Shown here in pieces: positions 38,962 through 49,990 of a DNA stretch of 64,000 nt. How positions within the stretch are numbered: the stretch's first letter is position 1; each line of letters begins with the position of its first letter. The translations under genes were made by a program, and so were the position numbers. This stretch comes from Erysipelotrichaceae bacterium. Lineage in GTDB: Bacteria; Bacillota_I; Bacilli_A; Erysipelotrichales; Erysipelotrichaceae. The notes below the pieces were generated by a model, which was given only the letters and a program-made list of their open reading frames with translations, was not told where the DNA came from and did not search any database. The stretch spans positions 78,317-142,316 of the forward strand of contig JAFULQ010000008.1 in assembly GCA_017473265.1 (NCBI GenBank), read 5' to 3'.

Positions 38962-39237
38962 ATGAGTCGTAGTATTAAAAAAGGACCATTCTGCGATGCT
39001 AGCTTAATGAAAAAAGTTGAAGCATTAAATGCAGCTGGGAAAAAAGAAGTGATCAAGACTTGGTCTCGTCGTTCTACAATTTTCCCACAATTCTTAGAAC
39101 ACACATTCGCTGTTCATAACGGAAAAGAACATGTTCCTGTATATGTAACAGAAGATATGGTTGGTCACAAATTAGGTGAATTCGTGCCAACAAGAAAATT
39201 CGGCGGTCATGCTGAAGATAAAAAAGCTGGAAGATAG
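38962..39237 (+). CDS. rpsS: 30S ribosomal protein S19
   Basis: 91-residue 30S head protein. Contains [23 protein letters not shown] and [17 protein letters not shown] precedes ATG 38962. The last codons run into the ribosome site of rplV (AGGAGGAG). Confidence 0.98.
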   Translation: MSRSIKKGPFCDASLMKKVEALNAAGKKEVIKTWSRRSTIFPQFLEHTFAVHNGKEHVPVYVTEDMVGHKLGEFVPTRKFGGHAEDKKAGR

Positions 39238-39248
39238 GAGGAGACATT

Positions 39249-39584
39249 ATGGAAGCAAAAGCATATGTTAGAAATGTTCGCATAGCTCCTCGTAAAGTTC
39301 GCTTAGTATTGGACTTAATTCGTGGAAAAGATGCTAAAGAAGCTGCAGCAATCCTTAAGTTTACACCTAAGGGTGCTTCTCCAGTTGTTGCAAAAGTATT
39401 AAAATCAGCAGTTGCAAATGCAACTAACAATCACAATATGGACGAATCAAAATTATACATCAAAGCATGTTTCGCTGATGATGGTGTAACATTGAAACGT
39501 TGGATGCCAAGAGCTAAAGGTTCTGCATCACAAATCTTAAAAAGATCAAGCCACATTACAGTAGTGGTTGCGGAAAGAGAATAG
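39249..39584 (+). CDS. rplV: 50S ribosomal protein L22
   Basis: 111-residue protein forming the tunnel constriction with L4. Contains [28 protein letters not shown] and the tunnel hairpin [13 protein letters not shown], without the deletions known from macrolide resistance. AGGAGGAG precedes ATG 39249. Confidence 0.98.
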   Translation: MEAKAYVRNVRIAPRKVRLVLDLIRGKDAKEAAAILKFTPKGASPVVAKVLKSAVANATNNHNMDESKLYIKACFADDGVTLKRWMPRAKGSASQILKRSSHITVVVAERE

Positions 39585-39596
39585 GGGGATACATAC

Positions 39597-40364
39597 ATGG
39601 GTCAAAAAGTTAGTCCAGTAGGAATGCGTGTCGGCGTTATCCGTGACTGGGAATCTAGATGGTATGCGGAAAAAGACTACGCTGACTATTTGTTAGAAGA
39701 CGTTAAAATTCGTGAATATATCTTCGCGGAATTAAAGAATGCTGCTGTTTCTCGTGTAGAAATCGAACGTTCTAAAAACCGTGTTGAAATTATGATCCGT
39801 ACTGCTCGTCCGGGTGTAATCATCGGTACAAACGGTGAAAAAATTGAAGAGTTAAAGAAAGCTTTAACTAAATTAACAGGTAACAAAACTGTTCATGTTA
39901 AAGTTTTAGAAGTAGCAAATCCTGAATTAGATGCTTATTTAGTAGCTAAAGGAATTGCTGAACAATTAGAACAACGTGCATCATTCAGAACTGCTCAAAA
40001 GAAAGCAATTCAAAGAACAATGAGAGCTGGTGCTAAAGGTATCAAAACTATGGTATCTGGTCGTTTAGGTGGTACAGATATCGCTCGTAGCGAAGGTTAC
40101 AGCGAAGGTATCGTTCCTCTACACACATTACGTGCTGATATCGACTATGCATTAGCTGAAGCACATACAACTTATGGTCGCTTAGGTGTTAAAGTATGGA
40201 TCTGCCGTGGTGAAGTATTACGCGGTGAAATGGTTAAAGAACCTGAAGCTCCAAAGTTTGCTGGCAAAGATGGTAAGCGTCGCCCTAACAACCGTCGTAA
40301 CGATCGTCGTAACGCTCCAAAGGTTGAGGCTAGCGCTCCTGTAGTTGCTAAGGAGGGTGAATAG
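39597..40364 (+). CDS. rpsC: 30S ribosomal protein S3
   Basis: 255-residue protein at the mRNA entry with helicase activity. KH-domain motif [19 protein letters not shown] at about residues 63-81, and [12 protein letters not shown]. The C-terminus has an Arg/Asn-rich basic tail ([12 protein letters not shown]) and an extra Ala/Val/Glu end, about 35 residues beyond Bacillus S3. GGGGG precedes ATG 39597. Confidence 0.97.
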   Translation: MGQKVSPVGMRVGVIRDWESRWYAEKDYADYLLEDVKIREYIFAELKNAAVSRVEIERSKNRVEIMIRTARPGVIIGTNGEKIEELKKALTKLTGNKTVHVKVLEVANPELDAYLVAKGIAEQLEQRASFRTAQKKAIQRTMRAGAKGIKTMVSGRLGGTDIARSEGYSEGIVPLHTLRADIDYALAEAHTTYGRLGVKVWICRGEVLRGEMVKEPEAPKFAGKDGKRRPNNRRNDRRNAPKVEASAPVVAKEGE

Positions 40365-40367
40365 TTT

Positions 40368-40784
40368 ATGTTAATGCCAAAGAGAACTAAATATAGAAGA
40401 CCTCATCGCTTAAGCTATGAAGGCAAAACAAAAGCTGGAAGATCTGTTGCTTTCGGTGAATATGGATTAGTTGCTGAAACTGGTGCATATATCAGTAACC
40501 GTCAAATTGAAGCAGCGCGTGTTGCTATGACTCGTTACATGAAACGTGGTGGACAAGTATGGATTAAAATTTTCCCTCACTTGGCTATTACGAAAAAACC
40601 ATTAGAAGTTCGTATGGGATCTGGTAAAGGTGCTCCTGAAGGATGGGTAGCAGTAGTTAAACCTGGTCGCGTAATGTTTGAAATCGCTGGTGTTCCTGAA
40701 GAAATCGCTCGTGAAGCATTCCGTTTAGCTTCACACAAATTACCAGTGAAAACTAAATTTGTTCGTAAAGGTGAGGAGGAATAG
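40368..40784 (+). CDS. rplP: 50S ribosomal protein L16
   Basis: 138-residue protein near the A-site tRNA elbow. Starts [14 protein letters not shown]; the loop [21 protein letters not shown] and [19 protein letters not shown] are typical. AGGAGGGTGA precedes ATG 40368, three bases after the rpsC stop. Confidence 0.98.
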   Translation: MLMPKRTKYRRPHRLSYEGKTKAGRSVAFGEYGLVAETGAYISNRQIEAARVAMTRYMKRGGQVWIKIFPHLAITKKPLEVRMGSGKGAPEGWVAVVKPGRVMFEIAGVPEEIAREAFRLASHKLPVKTKFVRKGEEE

Positions 40785-40787
40785 TAC

Positions 40788-40988
40788 ATGACAATTAAAG
40801 ATATTCGTGAAAAAACTAATGCTGAATTGGAACATGAAATTGAAACTTTAAAAGAAGAACTATTCAACTTACGTTTCCAACAAGCGACAGGTAACTTAGA
40901 AAACCCTGCTCGCATTAAGCAAGTGCGTAAAACAATCGCACGTATCAAAACAGTAATTACTGAGCGTGAGCTTGGTAATGCAGAATAA
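40788..40988 (+). CDS. rpmC: 50S ribosomal protein L29
   Basis: 66-residue two-helix protein at the tunnel exit. Contains [28 protein letters not shown], given here as the family core at about residues 20-47. GAGGAGGA precedes ATG 40788, three bases after the rplP stop. Confidence 0.97.
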   Translation: MTIKDIREKTNAELEHEIETLKEELFNLRFQQATGNLENPARIKQVRKTIARIKTVITERELGNAE

Positions 40989-41002
40989 GGAGGATCATAC
41001 TG

Positions 41003-41263
41003 ATGGAAAGATCACGCCGTAAAGTTTACCGTGGAGTTGTTACTTCAGACAAGATGGACAAGACAATCACAGTTGAAGTAAATACATCAAAAAGACATCC
41101 ATTATATGGTAAACGCGTAAAATATTCAAAGAAATATAAAGCTCATGACGAATTTAATGAAGCTAAATTAGGAGATACAGTAGAAATTATGGAAACTCGT
41201 CCATTATCTGCTACTAAACGTTTCCGCTTAATTAAAGTCGTAGAAAAAGCTGTAGTACTTTAG
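41003..41263 (+). CDS. rpsQ: 30S ribosomal protein S17
   Basis: 86-residue primary 16S-binding protein of OB fold. Contains [16 protein letters not shown] and [18 protein letters not shown] precedes ATG 41003. Normal length. Confidence 0.98.
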   Translation: MERSRRKVYRGVVTSDKMDKTITVEVNTSKRHPLYGKRVKYSKKYKAHDEFNEAKLGDTVEIMETRPLSATKRFRLIKVVEKAVVL

Positions 41264-41276
41264 GAGGTAACTTTAG

Positions 41277-41645
41277 ATGATTCAAAATGAAACAAGATTA
41301 AAAGTTGCAGATAACTCAGGTGCTAAAGAATTACTTGTAATCCGTTGTCTTGGCGGTTCAAGAAGAAGATCTGCTAGTATCGGTGATGTTGTGGTTTGCT
41401 CAGTTAAATCAGCAGCTCCAAATGGTACTGTTAAAAAGGGTCAAGTTGTTAAATGTGTAATTGTACGTACAAAATATGGTATTCGTCGTGCTAACGGTTC
41501 TTATATCAAATTTGACGACAATGCAGCAGTTATCATTAAAGATGATAAATCTCCGGTTGGAACACGTATTTTTGGACCGGTTGCAAGAGAACTTCGTGAT
41601 AATGACTACATGAAAATCGTGTCATTAGCTCCAGAAGTGTTATAG
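41277..41645 (+). CDS. rplN: 50S ribosomal protein L14
   Basis: 122-residue intersubunit protein. Contains [19 protein letters not shown] and [22 protein letters not shown] precedes ATG 41277. Typical length and neighbours. Confidence 0.98.
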   Translation: MIQNETRLKVADNSGAKELLVIRCLGGSRRRSASIGDVVVCSVKSAAPNGTVKKGQVVKCVIVRTKYGIRRANGSYIKFDDNAAVIIKDDKSPVGTRIFGPVARELRDNDYMKIVSLAPEVL

Positions 41646-41657
41646 GAGGGTGCTTTT

Positions 41658-41966
41658 ATGAAAATCAAAAAAGGTGATCAAGTAAAAGTCATCACTGGTA
41701 AATATAAAGGTACAATCGGTGAAGTATTACAAGTTTTCCCTAAAGAAGACAAAGTAATCGTTGAAGGCGTTAATATTGCTAAAAAACACCTTAAACCAAG
41801 TCAACAAAACCCAGATGGTGGCATCGTAGAAAAATTATTACCAATTCACGTTTCTAACGTAATGGCTTACGATTCTAAAAAGAAAGTAGCTAGTAGAATT
41901 GGATATGCTGAAGAAAAAGGCAAAAAAGTTCGTGTCTACAAAAAGACAGGTAACACAGTGAAATAG
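41658..41966 (+). CDS. rplX: 50S ribosomal protein L24
   Basis: 102-residue KOW-domain assembly initiator. Contains [20 protein letters not shown] and [15 protein letters not shown] precedes ATG 41658, directly at the rplN stop. Confidence 0.98.
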   Translation: MKIKKGDQVKVITGKYKGTIGEVLQVFPKEDKVIVEGVNIAKKHLKPSQQNPDGGIVEKLLPIHVSNVMAYDSKKKVASRIGYAEEKGKKVRVYKKTGNTVK

Positions 41967-41977
41967 GGAGGTAAACG

Positions 41978-42517
41978 ATGAATCGATTAAATGCAAAGTA
42001 CAACAATGAAATCGTTGCAAATTTAATGAAACGTTTCAACTACACTTCTGTAATGGAATGTCCTAAAGTTGTTAAGATCGTTGTTAACATGGGTATCGGT
42101 GATGCGATTGCTAACCCAAAAGCTTTAGATGAAGCTGTAGCTGAATTAACATTAATCACAGGTCAAAAACCTGTAATTACAAAAGCTAAAAAATCAATTG
42201 CTAACTTCAAATTACGTGAAGGTATGCCAATTGGTTGTAAAGTAACATTACGTGGTGAACGTATGTATGACTTCATGGATAAGTTATTCAACATTTCTTT
42301 ACCACGTGTACGTGACTTCCGTGGTGTTAGCAAGACTGCTTTCGATGGTCGTGGTAACTACACATTAGGAGTTAAAGAACAAATCATTTATCCTGAAATC
42401 AGCTATGATAAGGTAAATATTGTTCGTGGTATGGATGTTGTGTTCGTAACAACAGCTAATACAAATGAAGAAGCATACGCATTATTAGAAGAATTAGGTA
42501 TGCCGTTTACAAAGTAG
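41978..42517 (+). CDS. rplE: 50S ribosomal protein L5
   Basis: 179-residue 5S rRNA-binding protein of the central protuberance. Contains [35 protein letters not shown] and [17 protein letters not shown] precedes ATG 41978. Normal length. Confidence 0.98.
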   Translation: MNRLNAKYNNEIVANLMKRFNYTSVMECPKVVKIVVNMGIGDAIANPKALDEAVAELTLITGQKPVITKAKKSIANFKLREGMPIGCKVTLRGERMYDFMDKLFNISLPRVRDFRGVSKTAFDGRGNYTLGVKEQIIYPEISYDKVNIVRGMDVVFVTTANTNEEAYALLEELGMPFTK

Positions 42518-42529
42518 GAGGACGTTACA

Positions 42530-42715
42530 ATGGCAAAGACAGCAATGAAATTAAAAGCTAAGCGTACACCAAAGTACTCTACAAGAGCTTATACACGTTG
42601 TGAACGTTGCGGACGTCCACACTCAGTTTTAAGAAAATATAAATTATGCCGTATTTGTTTCAGAGAATTGGCTTACAAAGGTCAAATTCCTGGAGTTAAA
42701 AAGGCTAGCTGGTAA
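42530..42715 (+). CDS. rpsN: 30S ribosomal protein S14, zinc (type Z) form
   Basis: 61-residue short form with two CxxC pairs, CERC and CRIC, that bind zinc; head of the 30S subunit. AGGAGGA precedes ATG 42530. Together with the zinc forms of L33 and L36 it shows that this genome puts zinc-dependent copies in its main operons. Confidence 0.98.
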   Translation: MAKTAMKLKAKRTPKYSTRAYTRCERCGRPHSVLRKYKLCRICFRELAYKGQIPGVKKASW

Positions 42716-42732
42716 TAAGGAGGATATATCAA

Positions 42733-43128
42733 ATGATGGTTACAGATCCAATCGCGGATATGCTTACTAGAATTCGTAATGCAGTTCAAGCTCATCACGA
42801 AACAGTGGATATTCCTGCAAGTAAAGAAAAAGTTGAAATCGCTAAGATTTTAAAAAATGAAGGTTTCATTACTGAATATGAAGTAAATGGTGATTTAAAG
42901 AAAACTATCACAATTACTTTAAAATATACAAAAGGAAACCAAAAAGTAATCAGTGGTGTTAAGAGAATTTCTAAACCTGGTTTACGTATTTACGCTCAAG
43001 CAGACAAATTGCCTCGCGTATTAAACGGATTAGGTATTGCTATTATCTCTACATCTCATGGATTATTAACTGATAAAGAAGCGAAAGCTAAACACGTTGG
43101 CGGCGAAGTTGTTGCTTACGTATGGTAA
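42733..43128 (+). CDS. rpsH: 30S ribosomal protein S8
   Basis: 131-residue primary 16S-binding protein and, in E. coli, repressor of the spc operon. Contains [15 protein letters not shown] and [18 protein letters not shown] 42733 is eight bases after AAGGAGGA; the ATG at 42736 is also possible. Confidence 0.98.
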   Translation: MMVTDPIADMLTRIRNAVQAHHETVDIPASKEKVEIAKILKNEGFITEYEVNGDLKKTITITLKYTKGNQKVISGVKRISKPGLRIYAQADKLPRVLNGLGIAIISTSHGLLTDKEAKAKHVGGEVVAYVW

Positions 43129-43149
43129 TTTAAAGAGAGGTAAAGTTAA

Positions 43150-43692
43150 ATGTCACGTATCGGTAATAAAGCGATTACCATTCCTGCTGGCGTAGAAGTA
43201 ACAATCGCTGCAGGCAATGAGGTGACTGTAAAAGGTCCTAAGGGAACACTTACACGTCAGTTTAATTCAAATTTAAGCATTTCTATTGAAGGAAATGTAT
43301 TAACAGTGGCTCGTCCAAATGAAGAAAAGCACACTAAACAATTACATGGAACAACTCGTGCATTAATCTTCAACATGATTGAAGGTGTATCTAAGGGTTA
43401 TGAAAAAACATTACAATTAGTTGGTATCGGGTTCCGTGCAGCTGTTGGTGCTAACAAGTTAACATTAAACGTTGGTTACTCTCATCCTGTTGTAATCGAA
43501 TTCGACAAGGATTTAGAAGTAACATGTCCTAGTGTAACAGAAATCGTTGTTAAAGGTATTGATAAGCAACGTGTTGGTGAATTATCTGCAAATATTCGTG
43601 CAGTTCGTAAACCTGAACCTTACAAAGGAAAAGGTATTTGTTACAAAGGTGAAAAAATCCGTCGTAAAGAAGGAAAAACTTCAGCTAAATAG
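43150..43692 (+). CDS. rplF: 50S ribosomal protein L6
   Basis: 180-residue protein near the sarcin-ricin loop. Contains [19 protein letters not shown] and [25 protein letters not shown] precedes ATG 43150. Normal length. Confidence 0.98.
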   Translation: MSRIGNKAITIPAGVEVTIAAGNEVTVKGPKGTLTRQFNSNLSISIEGNVLTVARPNEEKHTKQLHGTTRALIFNMIEGVSKGYEKTLQLVGIGFRAAVGANKLTLNVGYSHPVVIEFDKDLEVTCPSVTEIVVKGIDKQRVGELSANIRAVRKPEPYKGKGICYKGEKIRRKEGKTSAK

Positions 43693-43713
43693 TGGGAAAG
43701 GAGAAAATAAATT

Positions 43714-44070
43714 ATGTATAAGAAACCATCTAAAAACATTGATAGAGTACGTCGTCACATTCGTGTACGTACAAAAATTAGCGGTACTCCAGAATGCCCA
43801 CGCTTGAATGTATTCCGTTCTAATGCACACATTCACGCTCAAATCATTGATGACGTTAATGGTACAACATTAGTTGCTGCAAGTTCAGTTGATATGAAAC
43901 TTGCTAATGGCGGTAATATTGAAGCTGCTAAGGCTGTTGGTGCTGAAATCGCTAAACGTGCTGAAAAAGCTAATATTAAAAAAGTAGTATTCGACCGTGG
44001 TGGATATGTATATCACGGACGTGTTCAAGCGCTTGCTGAAGCAGCAAGAGAAGCTGGACTAGATTTCTAG
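43714..44070 (+). CDS. rplR: 50S ribosomal protein L18
   Basis: 118-residue 5S rRNA-binding protein. Contains [13 protein letters not shown] motif ([17 protein letters not shown]) and [24 protein letters not shown] precedes ATG 43714. Confidence 0.98.
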   Translation: MYKKPSKNIDRVRRHIRVRTKISGTPECPRLNVFRSNAHIHAQIIDDVNGTTLVAASSVDMKLANGGNIEAAKAVGAEIAKRAEKANIKKVVFDRGGYVYHGRVQALAEAAREAGLDF

Positions 44071-44081
44071 GAGGCGCTAAA

Positions 44082-44654
44082 ATGGAAGGTAATAAACCAA
44101 ATATGGAAAATAAACCAAACATGGATCGCAAACCAAATATGGATCGTAAACCTAGAAGAAACGATCGTAACGTGGAAAAAGAATTCGAAGAAAGAGTTGT
44201 TCGTATTAACCGCGTTACTAAAGTTGTAAAAGGTGGACGTCGTTTCCGTTTTGCGGCTCTAGTAGTTATTGGTGATAAAAAAGGTAGAGTTGGATTTGGA
44301 ACAGGTAAAGCAAACGAAGTTCCAGATGCAATCAAAAAAGCAGTTGAAGCTGCTCGTAACAACTTAGTTAAAGTTGACTTAGTTGGTACAACAATCCCTC
44401 ATGAAATTATTGGGGAATATGGTGCAGGTAAAGTAGTATTACGTCCTGCTTCAGAAGGTACAGGAGTTATCGCTGGTGGTGCTGTACGTGCTGTTCTTGA
44501 ATTAGCTGGTGTTGGAGATATCTTAACAAAATGTTTAGGTTCTCGTACTCCAATTAACATGGTTCGTGCTACAGTTGACGGCTTAACTCAATTAAAAACT
44601 TTAAATAAAGTTGCTAAACTTCGTGGTAAAAAACCAGAAGAAATTCGCGGGTAA
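44082..44654 (+). CDS. rpsE: 30S ribosomal protein S5 with N-terminal repeat extension
   Basis: 190-residue decoding-fidelity protein. The core from [20 protein letters not shown] onward matches the family, with [15 protein letters not shown] near the end. Ahead of it is an added stretch of about 25 residues made of a six-residue repeat KPNM(E/D)(N/R), encoded by an 18-bp tandem repeat at 44094-44147. AGGAGG precedes ATG 44082. rpmD (L30), normally next, is missing: rplO starts 17 bases after the stop. Confidence 0.97.
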   Translation: MEGNKPNMENKPNMDRKPNMDRKPRRNDRNVEKEFEERVVRINRVTKVVKGGRRFRFAALVVIGDKKGRVGFGTGKANEVPDAIKKAVEAARNNLVKVDLVGTTIPHEIIGEYGAGKVVLRPASEGTGVIAGGAVRAVLELAGVGDILTKCLGSRTPINMVRATVDGLTQLKTLNKVAKLRGKKPEEIRG

Positions 44655-44671
44655 TCAAGGAGGAAAGTCAC

Positions 44672-45112
44672 ATGAAATTACATGAATTGAAATATACCGA
44701 AGGTGCTCGTAGAAGTACAAAACGTCTTGGACGTGGTAATGGGAGCGGCTTAGGTAAAACATCTGGTAAAGGGCATAAAGGACAAAACGCTCGTAGTGGT
44801 GGTGGAGTTCGTTTAGGTTTCGAAGGTGGTCAAACACCATTAGCTAGACGTTTACCAAAACGTGGATTTACAAACTTCACTCGTAAAGAGTATGCAATCG
44901 TTAACGTTGAATTATTAAACAAATTCGAAAATGGCGTTGTTGTTACTCCTGAGTTATTAGTTGAAATGGGTATGGTTAAGAAAGTTCTTAACGGTATCAA
45001 AATTCTAGGTGAAGGAGAATTAGAAAAAGCTTTAACTGTTAAAGCTCACAAATTCTCTAAATCAGCTGTAGAAGTGATTGAAAAAGCGGGCGGAAAAGTT
45101 GAGGTGATCTAA
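44672..45112 (+). CDS. rplO: 50S ribosomal protein L15
   Basis: 146-residue assembly protein. Contains [22 protein letters not shown] (Gly-rich N-terminus) and [24 protein letters not shown] precedes ATG 44672. secY starts after one base. Confidence 0.97.
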   Translation: MKLHELKYTEGARRSTKRLGRGNGSGLGKTSGKGHKGQNARSGGGVRLGFEGGQTPLARRLPKRGFTNFTRKEYAIVNVELLNKFENGVVVTPELLVEMGMVKKVLNGIKILGEGELEKALTVKAHKFSKSAVEVIEKAGGKVEVI

Positions 45113-45113
45113 T

Positions 45114-46400
45114 ATGATCAAAAACTTGATTTCGATGTTCAAAAACAAAGAAATTAGAAACAAGATTCTTTTCACGCTTGCAATGTTATTCATATTCCGT
45201 TTTGGTTCTGGTATTCCAGTTCCAGGAATTGATACTAATGCTTTAATGCAAGGTATCTCAGATAACAGTTTAATTGGTATGATGAACTTACTAGGTGGGG
45301 GAGCTATGGAGAAATTCTCAGTTTTCTCACTTGGTGTAGGACCATACATTACTGCAAGCATTATTATCCAGTTGTTAGCAATGGATGTTATTCCTGCTTT
45401 AACTGAAATGGCTAAAAATGGTCAACAAGGTAGAATGCAAATGGATAAGATTACTCGTTATTTAGCGATTGTATTAGCTTTTGTTCAAGCTTATACATTA
45501 ACTTATTCATTCGATGTTAGTTATGGTATCGTAGCTAATCCTTCTGTATCAACTTATTTATTTGTAGCAACAATTCTTGCTGCAGGTACTTCATTCTTGG
45601 TATGGTTAGGTGATAGAATTTCACAATTTGGTATAGGTAATGGTGTCTCTATGATTATCTTCTCTGGAATTGTGGCTAACTTACCATGGCAATTTATCTC
45701 TGCATTTAAAACTTTAGTTGATACAACAAGTGGAGCTGCAGCATTTAGTGGTGTTGTAGAGTTTGCAATCTTTGTTGTTATGTATATCGCTATTATTGTA
45801 TTAGTAATTTTCATGAACGAAGCTGTTCGTAAAATTCCTATTCAATATACATCTAGTGGTGTACGTCAAGGTAAGTCAGTTAACTACTTACCATTAAAAA
45901 TCAATTCTGCAAGTGTTATGCCAGTAATTTTTGCATCATCTGTAATGGTTGCTCCTGTAACAATTATGAGTTTCTTTGAAACTAATAAAGTTACTGAAAC
46001 AATTACAAATGTGCTAAATTTCTCTAAACCTTTAGGTTTAACTATCTATGTAGTACTTGTAGTGTTGTTTACATTCTTCTATACTAATCTTCAAGTGGAT
46101 CCAAAACGTATTGCGGATAACTTGAATAAGCAAGGTACATATATTCTTGGTATTCGTCCAGGAAGCGAAACAGTTACCTATGTAAGCAAAGTATTAAATC
46201 GTATTACAGTATTAGGTGCTATGTTCTTAGCTGTAATTGCTGCATTACCTTATCTTTTACCAATGTTTACTAATATTCCATCTAGCATTTCTATGGGTGG
46301 AACTGGTATAATAATTGTAGTAGGTGTTGCGCTTGAAACTGTTAAGGATTTAGAAAGCCAATTATCTCAGAAAGCATATCGTGGTTTTGTAAAAAGATAG
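45114..46400 (+). CDS. secY: Preprotein translocase subunit SecY
   Basis: 428-residue channel subunit with ten membrane spans. Contains FRFGSGIPVPGID in the plug/first-span region, GIGNGVSMIIFSGI and the cytosolic loop RVEYAK-like segment replaced by FFYTNLQVDPKRIADNLNKQG. GAGGTGA precedes ATG 45114. adk and map follow as in Bacillus. Confidence 0.97.
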   Translation: MIKNLISMFKNKEIRNKILFTLAMLFIFRFGSGIPVPGIDTNALMQGISDNSLIGMMNLLGGGAMEKFSVFSLGVGPYITASIIIQLLAMDVIPALTEMAKNGQQGRMQMDKITRYLAIVLAFVQAYTLTYSFDVSYGIVANPSVSTYLFVATILAAGTSFLVWLGDRISQFGIGNGVSMIIFSGIVANLPWQFISAFKTLVDTTSGAAAFSGVVEFAIFVVMYIAIIVLVIFMNEAVRKIPIQYTSSGVRQGKSVNYLPLKINSASVMPVIFASSVMVAPVTIMSFFETNKVTETITNVLNFSKPLGLTIYVVLVVLFTFFYTNLQVDPKRIADNLNKQGTYILGIRPGSETVTYVSKVLNRITVLGAMFLAVIAALPYLLPMFTNIPSSISMGGTGIIIVVGVALETVKDLESQLSQKAYRGFVKR

Positions 46401-46411
46401 GAGATGTTATA

Positions 46412-47065
46412 ATGAATATTCTGATTATGGGTCCTGCTGGTGCAGGCAAAGGAACGATGTCTGACAAAATTGTGGAGGAATTCAATATCCCTCATATTTC
46501 GTCGGGGGACATGTTCCGTGCAGAAATTTCAGGAAAAACGGAACTTGGTCTAACCGCGCAAGCTTATATTAATCAAGGTCTTTTAGTTCCAGACGAGGTT
46601 ACCATTGAGATGGTTAAACGTCGTCTGACTAAAGATGACTGTAAAAAGGGTTATCTATTAGATGGTTTCCCACGCACATTAGCGCAAGCGGAAGCTTTGG
46701 AAAAGATGACTCGTGAAGTTGGAATTCCACTTCAAGCAATTATTTGTTTAGAAGTTGAGTTTGATGAACTTGCAAAACGTATCACTGGACGTCGTATTTG
46801 TAAGCATTGCAATGAAATCTACAATGTGTATTTCAAACCTTCAAGCACTGAAGGTATTTGTGATGTTTGCGGTAATGAATTGTTCCAACGCAGTGATGAT
46901 ACTGTAGAACGTTTAAAGGTTCGCTTACAGGAATATGAAAATCAAACAGTTCCTGTATTAGAGTATTTCAAGAATGCTGGTTTAGCTAAGAAAATTAATG
47001 CTGGACAACCTATTGATGAAGTATGGAAAGAAGTCAAAAAGGCGTTGGAGGAAATTAATGATTAG
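46412..47065 (+). CDS. adk: Adenylate kinase
   Basis: 217-residue enzyme that interconverts ATP, AMP and ADP. P-loop [12 protein letters not shown] site [15 protein letters not shown], and a LID with four Cys (CKHC...CDVC) that binds zinc as in Gram-positive enzymes. AGGAGA precedes ATG 46412. Its last eight bases overlap the start of map. Confidence 0.98.
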   Translation: MNILIMGPAGAGKGTMSDKIVEEFNIPHISSGDMFRAEISGKTELGLTAQAYINQGLLVPDEVTIEMVKRRLTKDDCKKGYLLDGFPRTLAQAEALEKMTREVGIPLQAIICLEVEFDELAKRITGRRICKHCNEIYNVYFKPSSTEGICDVCGNELFQRSDDTVERLKVRLQEYENQTVPVLEYFKNAGLAKKINAGQPIDEVWKEVKKALEEIND

Positions 47066-47828
47066 TACAAAGTCAGCTCGTGAACTTGAACTAATGAAAG
47101 AAGCTGGGCGTATTGTGGCTTTAGCGCATCAAGCGATTAAAGAGGCAATTAAACCTGGTGTTACTACAAAACAATTGGACAAGATTGCTTATGATGTAAT
47201 TACATCAAATGGAGCAAGACCGTCTTTTAAGGGATACAATGGTTTCCCTGCAAGTATTTGTGCTTCTATCAATGATGTTTTAGTACACGGTATTCCTGAT
47301 AATACAAAATTAAAAGATGGCGATATTATTTCCATTGATATCGGTGCTTGTTATAAAGGCTATCATGGTGATAGTGCTTGGACGCATGCTGTTGGTGAAG
47401 TTGATGAAAAGACACTTCATTTAATGGATGTTACAAGAGAATCTTTATTTGAAGGATTAAAACAAGCTAAGCCAGGGAATCATTTAGGAGACATTTCGCA
47501 TGCTATTGGTGAGTATGTTCACGCGCATGGTTATAGTATTCCTATGGATTATACTGGCCATGGAGTTGGTTCTCAATTACATGAAGATCCAATTGTTCCA
47601 AATTACGGACCTGCTGGTCGTGGTGTTCTTCTTAAAGAAGGAATGACACTTGCGATTGAACCAATGGTGCATATGGGAAAACCTCAAACAAAAACTATGC
47701 GAGATGGTTGGACTGTAAAAACTAAAGATGGTTCGTTGTGTGCGCACTATGAACACAGTATCGTAATTACTAAAAATGGGTATGAAATACTCACAAAAAT
47801 TCCTGAAATGGAGGTAAAGAATGGGTAA
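47058..47828 (+). CDS. map: Methionine aminopeptidase, type I
   Basis: 256-residue metalloprotease removing initiator Met. Metal ligands fall in [24 protein letters not shown], and [10 protein letters not shown] with later [11 protein letters not shown] 47058 follows GGAGGAAATTA inside the end of adk; an upstream in-frame ATG would add 20 unrelated residues. It overlaps infA by eight bases. Confidence 0.97.
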   Translation: MISTKSARELELMKEAGRIVALAHQAIKEAIKPGVTTKQLDKIAYDVITSNGARPSFKGYNGFPASICASINDVLVHGIPDNTKLKDGDIISIDIGACYKGYHGDSAWTHAVGEVDEKTLHLMDVTRESLFEGLKQAKPGNHLGDISHAIGEYVHAHGYSIPMDYTGHGVGSQLHEDPIVPNYGPAGRGVLLKEGMTLAIEPMVHMGKPQTKTMRDGWTVKTKDGSLCAHYEHSIVITKNGYEILTKIPEMEVKNG

Positions 47829-48039
47829 ACAAGATGTCATCGAAATTGACGGTGTTGTAGAAGATACACTGCCAAATGCAATGTTTAAAGTGAAATTATC
47901 AAATGGTCACATTATTCTGGCCCACGTTTCTGGTAAAATCCGTATGAATCACATCCGCATTTTACCAGGTGATTGTGTCACTGTTGAAATTTCACCGTAT
48001 GATTTAACACGTGGGCGTATTACATTTAGACGAAAATAG
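47821..48039 (+). CDS. infA: Translation initiation factor IF-1
   Basis: 72-residue OB-fold protein that binds the 30S A site. Contains [17 protein letters not shown] and the final [21 protein letters not shown] precedes ATG 47821 inside map. Standard length and position before rpmJ. Confidence 0.97.
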   Translation: MGKQDVIEIDGVVEDTLPNAMFKVKLSNGHIILAHVSGKIRMNHIRILPGDCVTVEISPYDLTRGRITFRRK

Positions 48040-48059
48040 TCTATCTAGGAGGTAAACGC

Positions 48060-48173
48060 ATGAAAGTAAGACCATCAGTCAAACCAATCTGCGATAAGTG
48101 CCGTGTTATTAAGCGCAAAGGTCGTGTAATGGTTATTTGTGAAAACCCTAAACACAAACAAAGACAAGGGTAA
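48060..48173 (+). CDS. rpmJ: 50S ribosomal protein L36, zinc form
   Basis: 37-residue protein: [10 protein letters not shown], then Cys11, Cys14, Cys27 and His32 as zinc ligands, ending KHKQRQG. AGGAGGTAA precedes ATG 48060. Normal place between infA and rpsM. Confidence 0.97.
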   Translation: MKVRPSVKPICDKCRVIKRKGRVMVICENPKHKQRQG

Positions 48174-48194
48174 TTTAAACGGAGGTAGAAAACA

Positions 48195-48560
48195 ATGGCT
48201 CGTATTGCTGGAGTTGACATTCCTCGCGATAAACGCGTGGTTGTCGCATTAACTTATATTTATGGAATTGGCCCTACTACAGCCAAACAAATTTTAGCAA
48301 CTTGTGGTGTTTCTGAAGATATCCGTACTAAGGATTTAACAGAAGAACAAGAAAATGCTATTCGTAGTGAAGTAGACAAAATTAAAGTAGAAGGTGACTT
48401 ACGTCGTGAAGTCAACTTAAATATCAAACGTTTGATGGAAATCGGAAGCTTTAGAGGACAACGTCATCGTAAAGGTCTTCCAGTTCGCGGTCAACGTACT
48501 AAGACAAATGCTCGTACACGTAAAGGACCACGTCGTACTGTAGCTAACAAGAAGAAATAG
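48195..48560 (+). CDS. rpsM: 30S ribosomal protein S13
   Basis: 121-residue head protein at the subunit interface. Contains [26 protein letters not shown] and [24 protein letters not shown] precedes ATG 48195. Confidence 0.98.
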   Translation: MARIAGVDIPRDKRVVVALTYIYGIGPTTAKQILATCGVSEDIRTKDLTEEQENAIRSEVDKIKVEGDLRREVNLNIKRLMEIGSFRGQRHRKGLPVRGQRTKTNARTRKGPRRTVANKKK

Positions 48561-48582
48561 GAAGCGCTAGGAGGTAAAAATT

Positions 48583-48978
48583 ATGGCAAGTCCAAAGAAA
48601 CAAGTAGGACGTAAACGTAAAGTCCGTAAGAACGTCGCTCGTGGCGTTGCTCATATTCATTCTACGTTCAACAATACAATCGTTACGATTGCTGATGAAC
48701 ATGGAAATGCTGTTGCATGGTCAAGTGCTGGTGCATTAGGATATAAAGGTTCTCGTAAATCTACACCATTCGCTGCACAACAAGCTGGTGAAGCTGCTGC
48801 TAAAGCTGCTGTTGATCATGGAATGAAAGTAGTTGAAGTTAACGTAAAAGGACCTGGACCTGGACGTGAAGCTGCAGTTAGATCATTACAAACTGCTGGA
48901 TTAGAAATTACAACAATTAATGATGTAACTCCTATTCCACACAACGGATGTCGTCCACCAAAACGTCCTCGTGGTTAG
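48583..48978 (+). CDS. rpsK: 30S ribosomal protein S11
   Basis: 131-residue platform protein. Contains [30 protein letters not shown] and [18 protein letters not shown] precedes ATG 48583. Confidence 0.98.
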   Translation: MASPKKQVGRKRKVRKNVARGVAHIHSTFNNTIVTIADEHGNAVAWSSAGALGYKGSRKSTPFAAQQAGEAAAKAAVDHGMKVVEVNVKGPGPGREAAVRSLQTAGLEITTINDVTPIPHNGCRPPKRPRG

Positions 48979-49009
48979 TATTCAAATACAAATATAGGAG
49001 GAATAGTTG

Positions 49010-49969
49010 ATGCAAAAATTTGAACATGCTAGTTTTGAAATTAAGGATTATGTAGAATCCGAACATTACGGTAAATTTGTTATTGAACCATTAGAAAGAG
49101 GATTTGGAACAACGATTGGTAATGCATTACGTCGTGTATTATTATCTTCATTACCTGGTGGAGCAGTATACTCAATTAAAATTGACGGAGTGTTCCATGA
49201 ATTCACAGCTATTCCAGGCGTTGTAGAAGATGTTACAGCGATTATCTTGAATATCAAGAACTTAATTATCAAGATTGATACTGATGACACATATACATTA
49301 AGAATTGCTGCTAAGGGACCTGGAGCCGTTACTGGTGGCGATATTATGTGTCCAACAGGTGTTGAAATCTTAAATAAAGATTTAGTAATTGCTACTTTAG
49401 CTGAAGGTGGCGTACTAGAAATGGAATTAAAAGCTCAAAATGGTAGAGGTTATGTAAATGCTGATACTAATAAGATTTTATATCAAGGTTCTTCTCAAGG
49501 AATTGGCACTATTTATACAGATGCTATTTATACACCTTGTAGAAAAATCTCTTATGATGTAGAACCTTTATATATGGGGCAAAACAAAAAGTGTGATCGT
49601 TTAGTGTTCGAAGTATGGACAGATGGTTCGATTACACCTCAAGAATCTCTTGCTTTAGGTTCAAAGATTTTAATTGATCATTTAGAAATCCTAACAACTG
49701 TACACGATGCTGTAAATGATGGTGATAGTTGGATTAAAGATGCTGCTGTTGAATCAAGCAGTAAAGGTTTAGTTATGATGATTGAAGACTTAGATTTATC
49801 TGTTCGTTCATACAACTGTTTAAAACGTGCTGGTATTCAAACTGTTGAAGAATTAGTACAAAAAACAGAAGATGAAATGATGAGAGTTAGAAATTTAGGT
49901 AAAAAATCATTAAAAGAAGTTAAAGATAAATTGATTGAATTGGGGCTTGGCTTCAAGTCATTCGAATAG
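49010..49969 (+). CDS. rpoA: RNA polymerase alpha subunit
   Basis: 319-residue subunit: N-terminal assembly domain (PLERGFGTTIGNALRRVLLSSLPG) and C-terminal domain (LDLSVRSYNCLKRAGIQTVEEL, KNLGKKSL-type helix) that binds UP elements. That fits the A-tract regions upstream of the ribosomal promoters here. ATG 49010 is seven bases after AGGAGG; a TTG at 49007 is in frame. Confidence 0.98.
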   Translation: MQKFEHASFEIKDYVESEHYGKFVIEPLERGFGTTIGNALRRVLLSSLPGGAVYSIKIDGVFHEFTAIPGVVEDVTAIILNIKNLIIKIDTDDTYTLRIAAKGPGAVTGGDIMCPTGVEILNKDLVIATLAEGGVLEMELKAQNGRGYVNADTNKILYQGSSQGIGTIYTDAIYTPCRKISYDVEPLYMGQNKKCDRLVFEVWTDGSITPQESLALGSKILIDHLEILTTVHDAVNDGDSWIKDAAVESSSKGLVMMIEDLDLSVRSYNCLKRAGIQTVEELVQKTEDEMMRVRNLGKKSLKEVKDKLIELGLGFKSFE

Positions 49970-49990
49970 GTATAGAGGAGGAAACAAACT

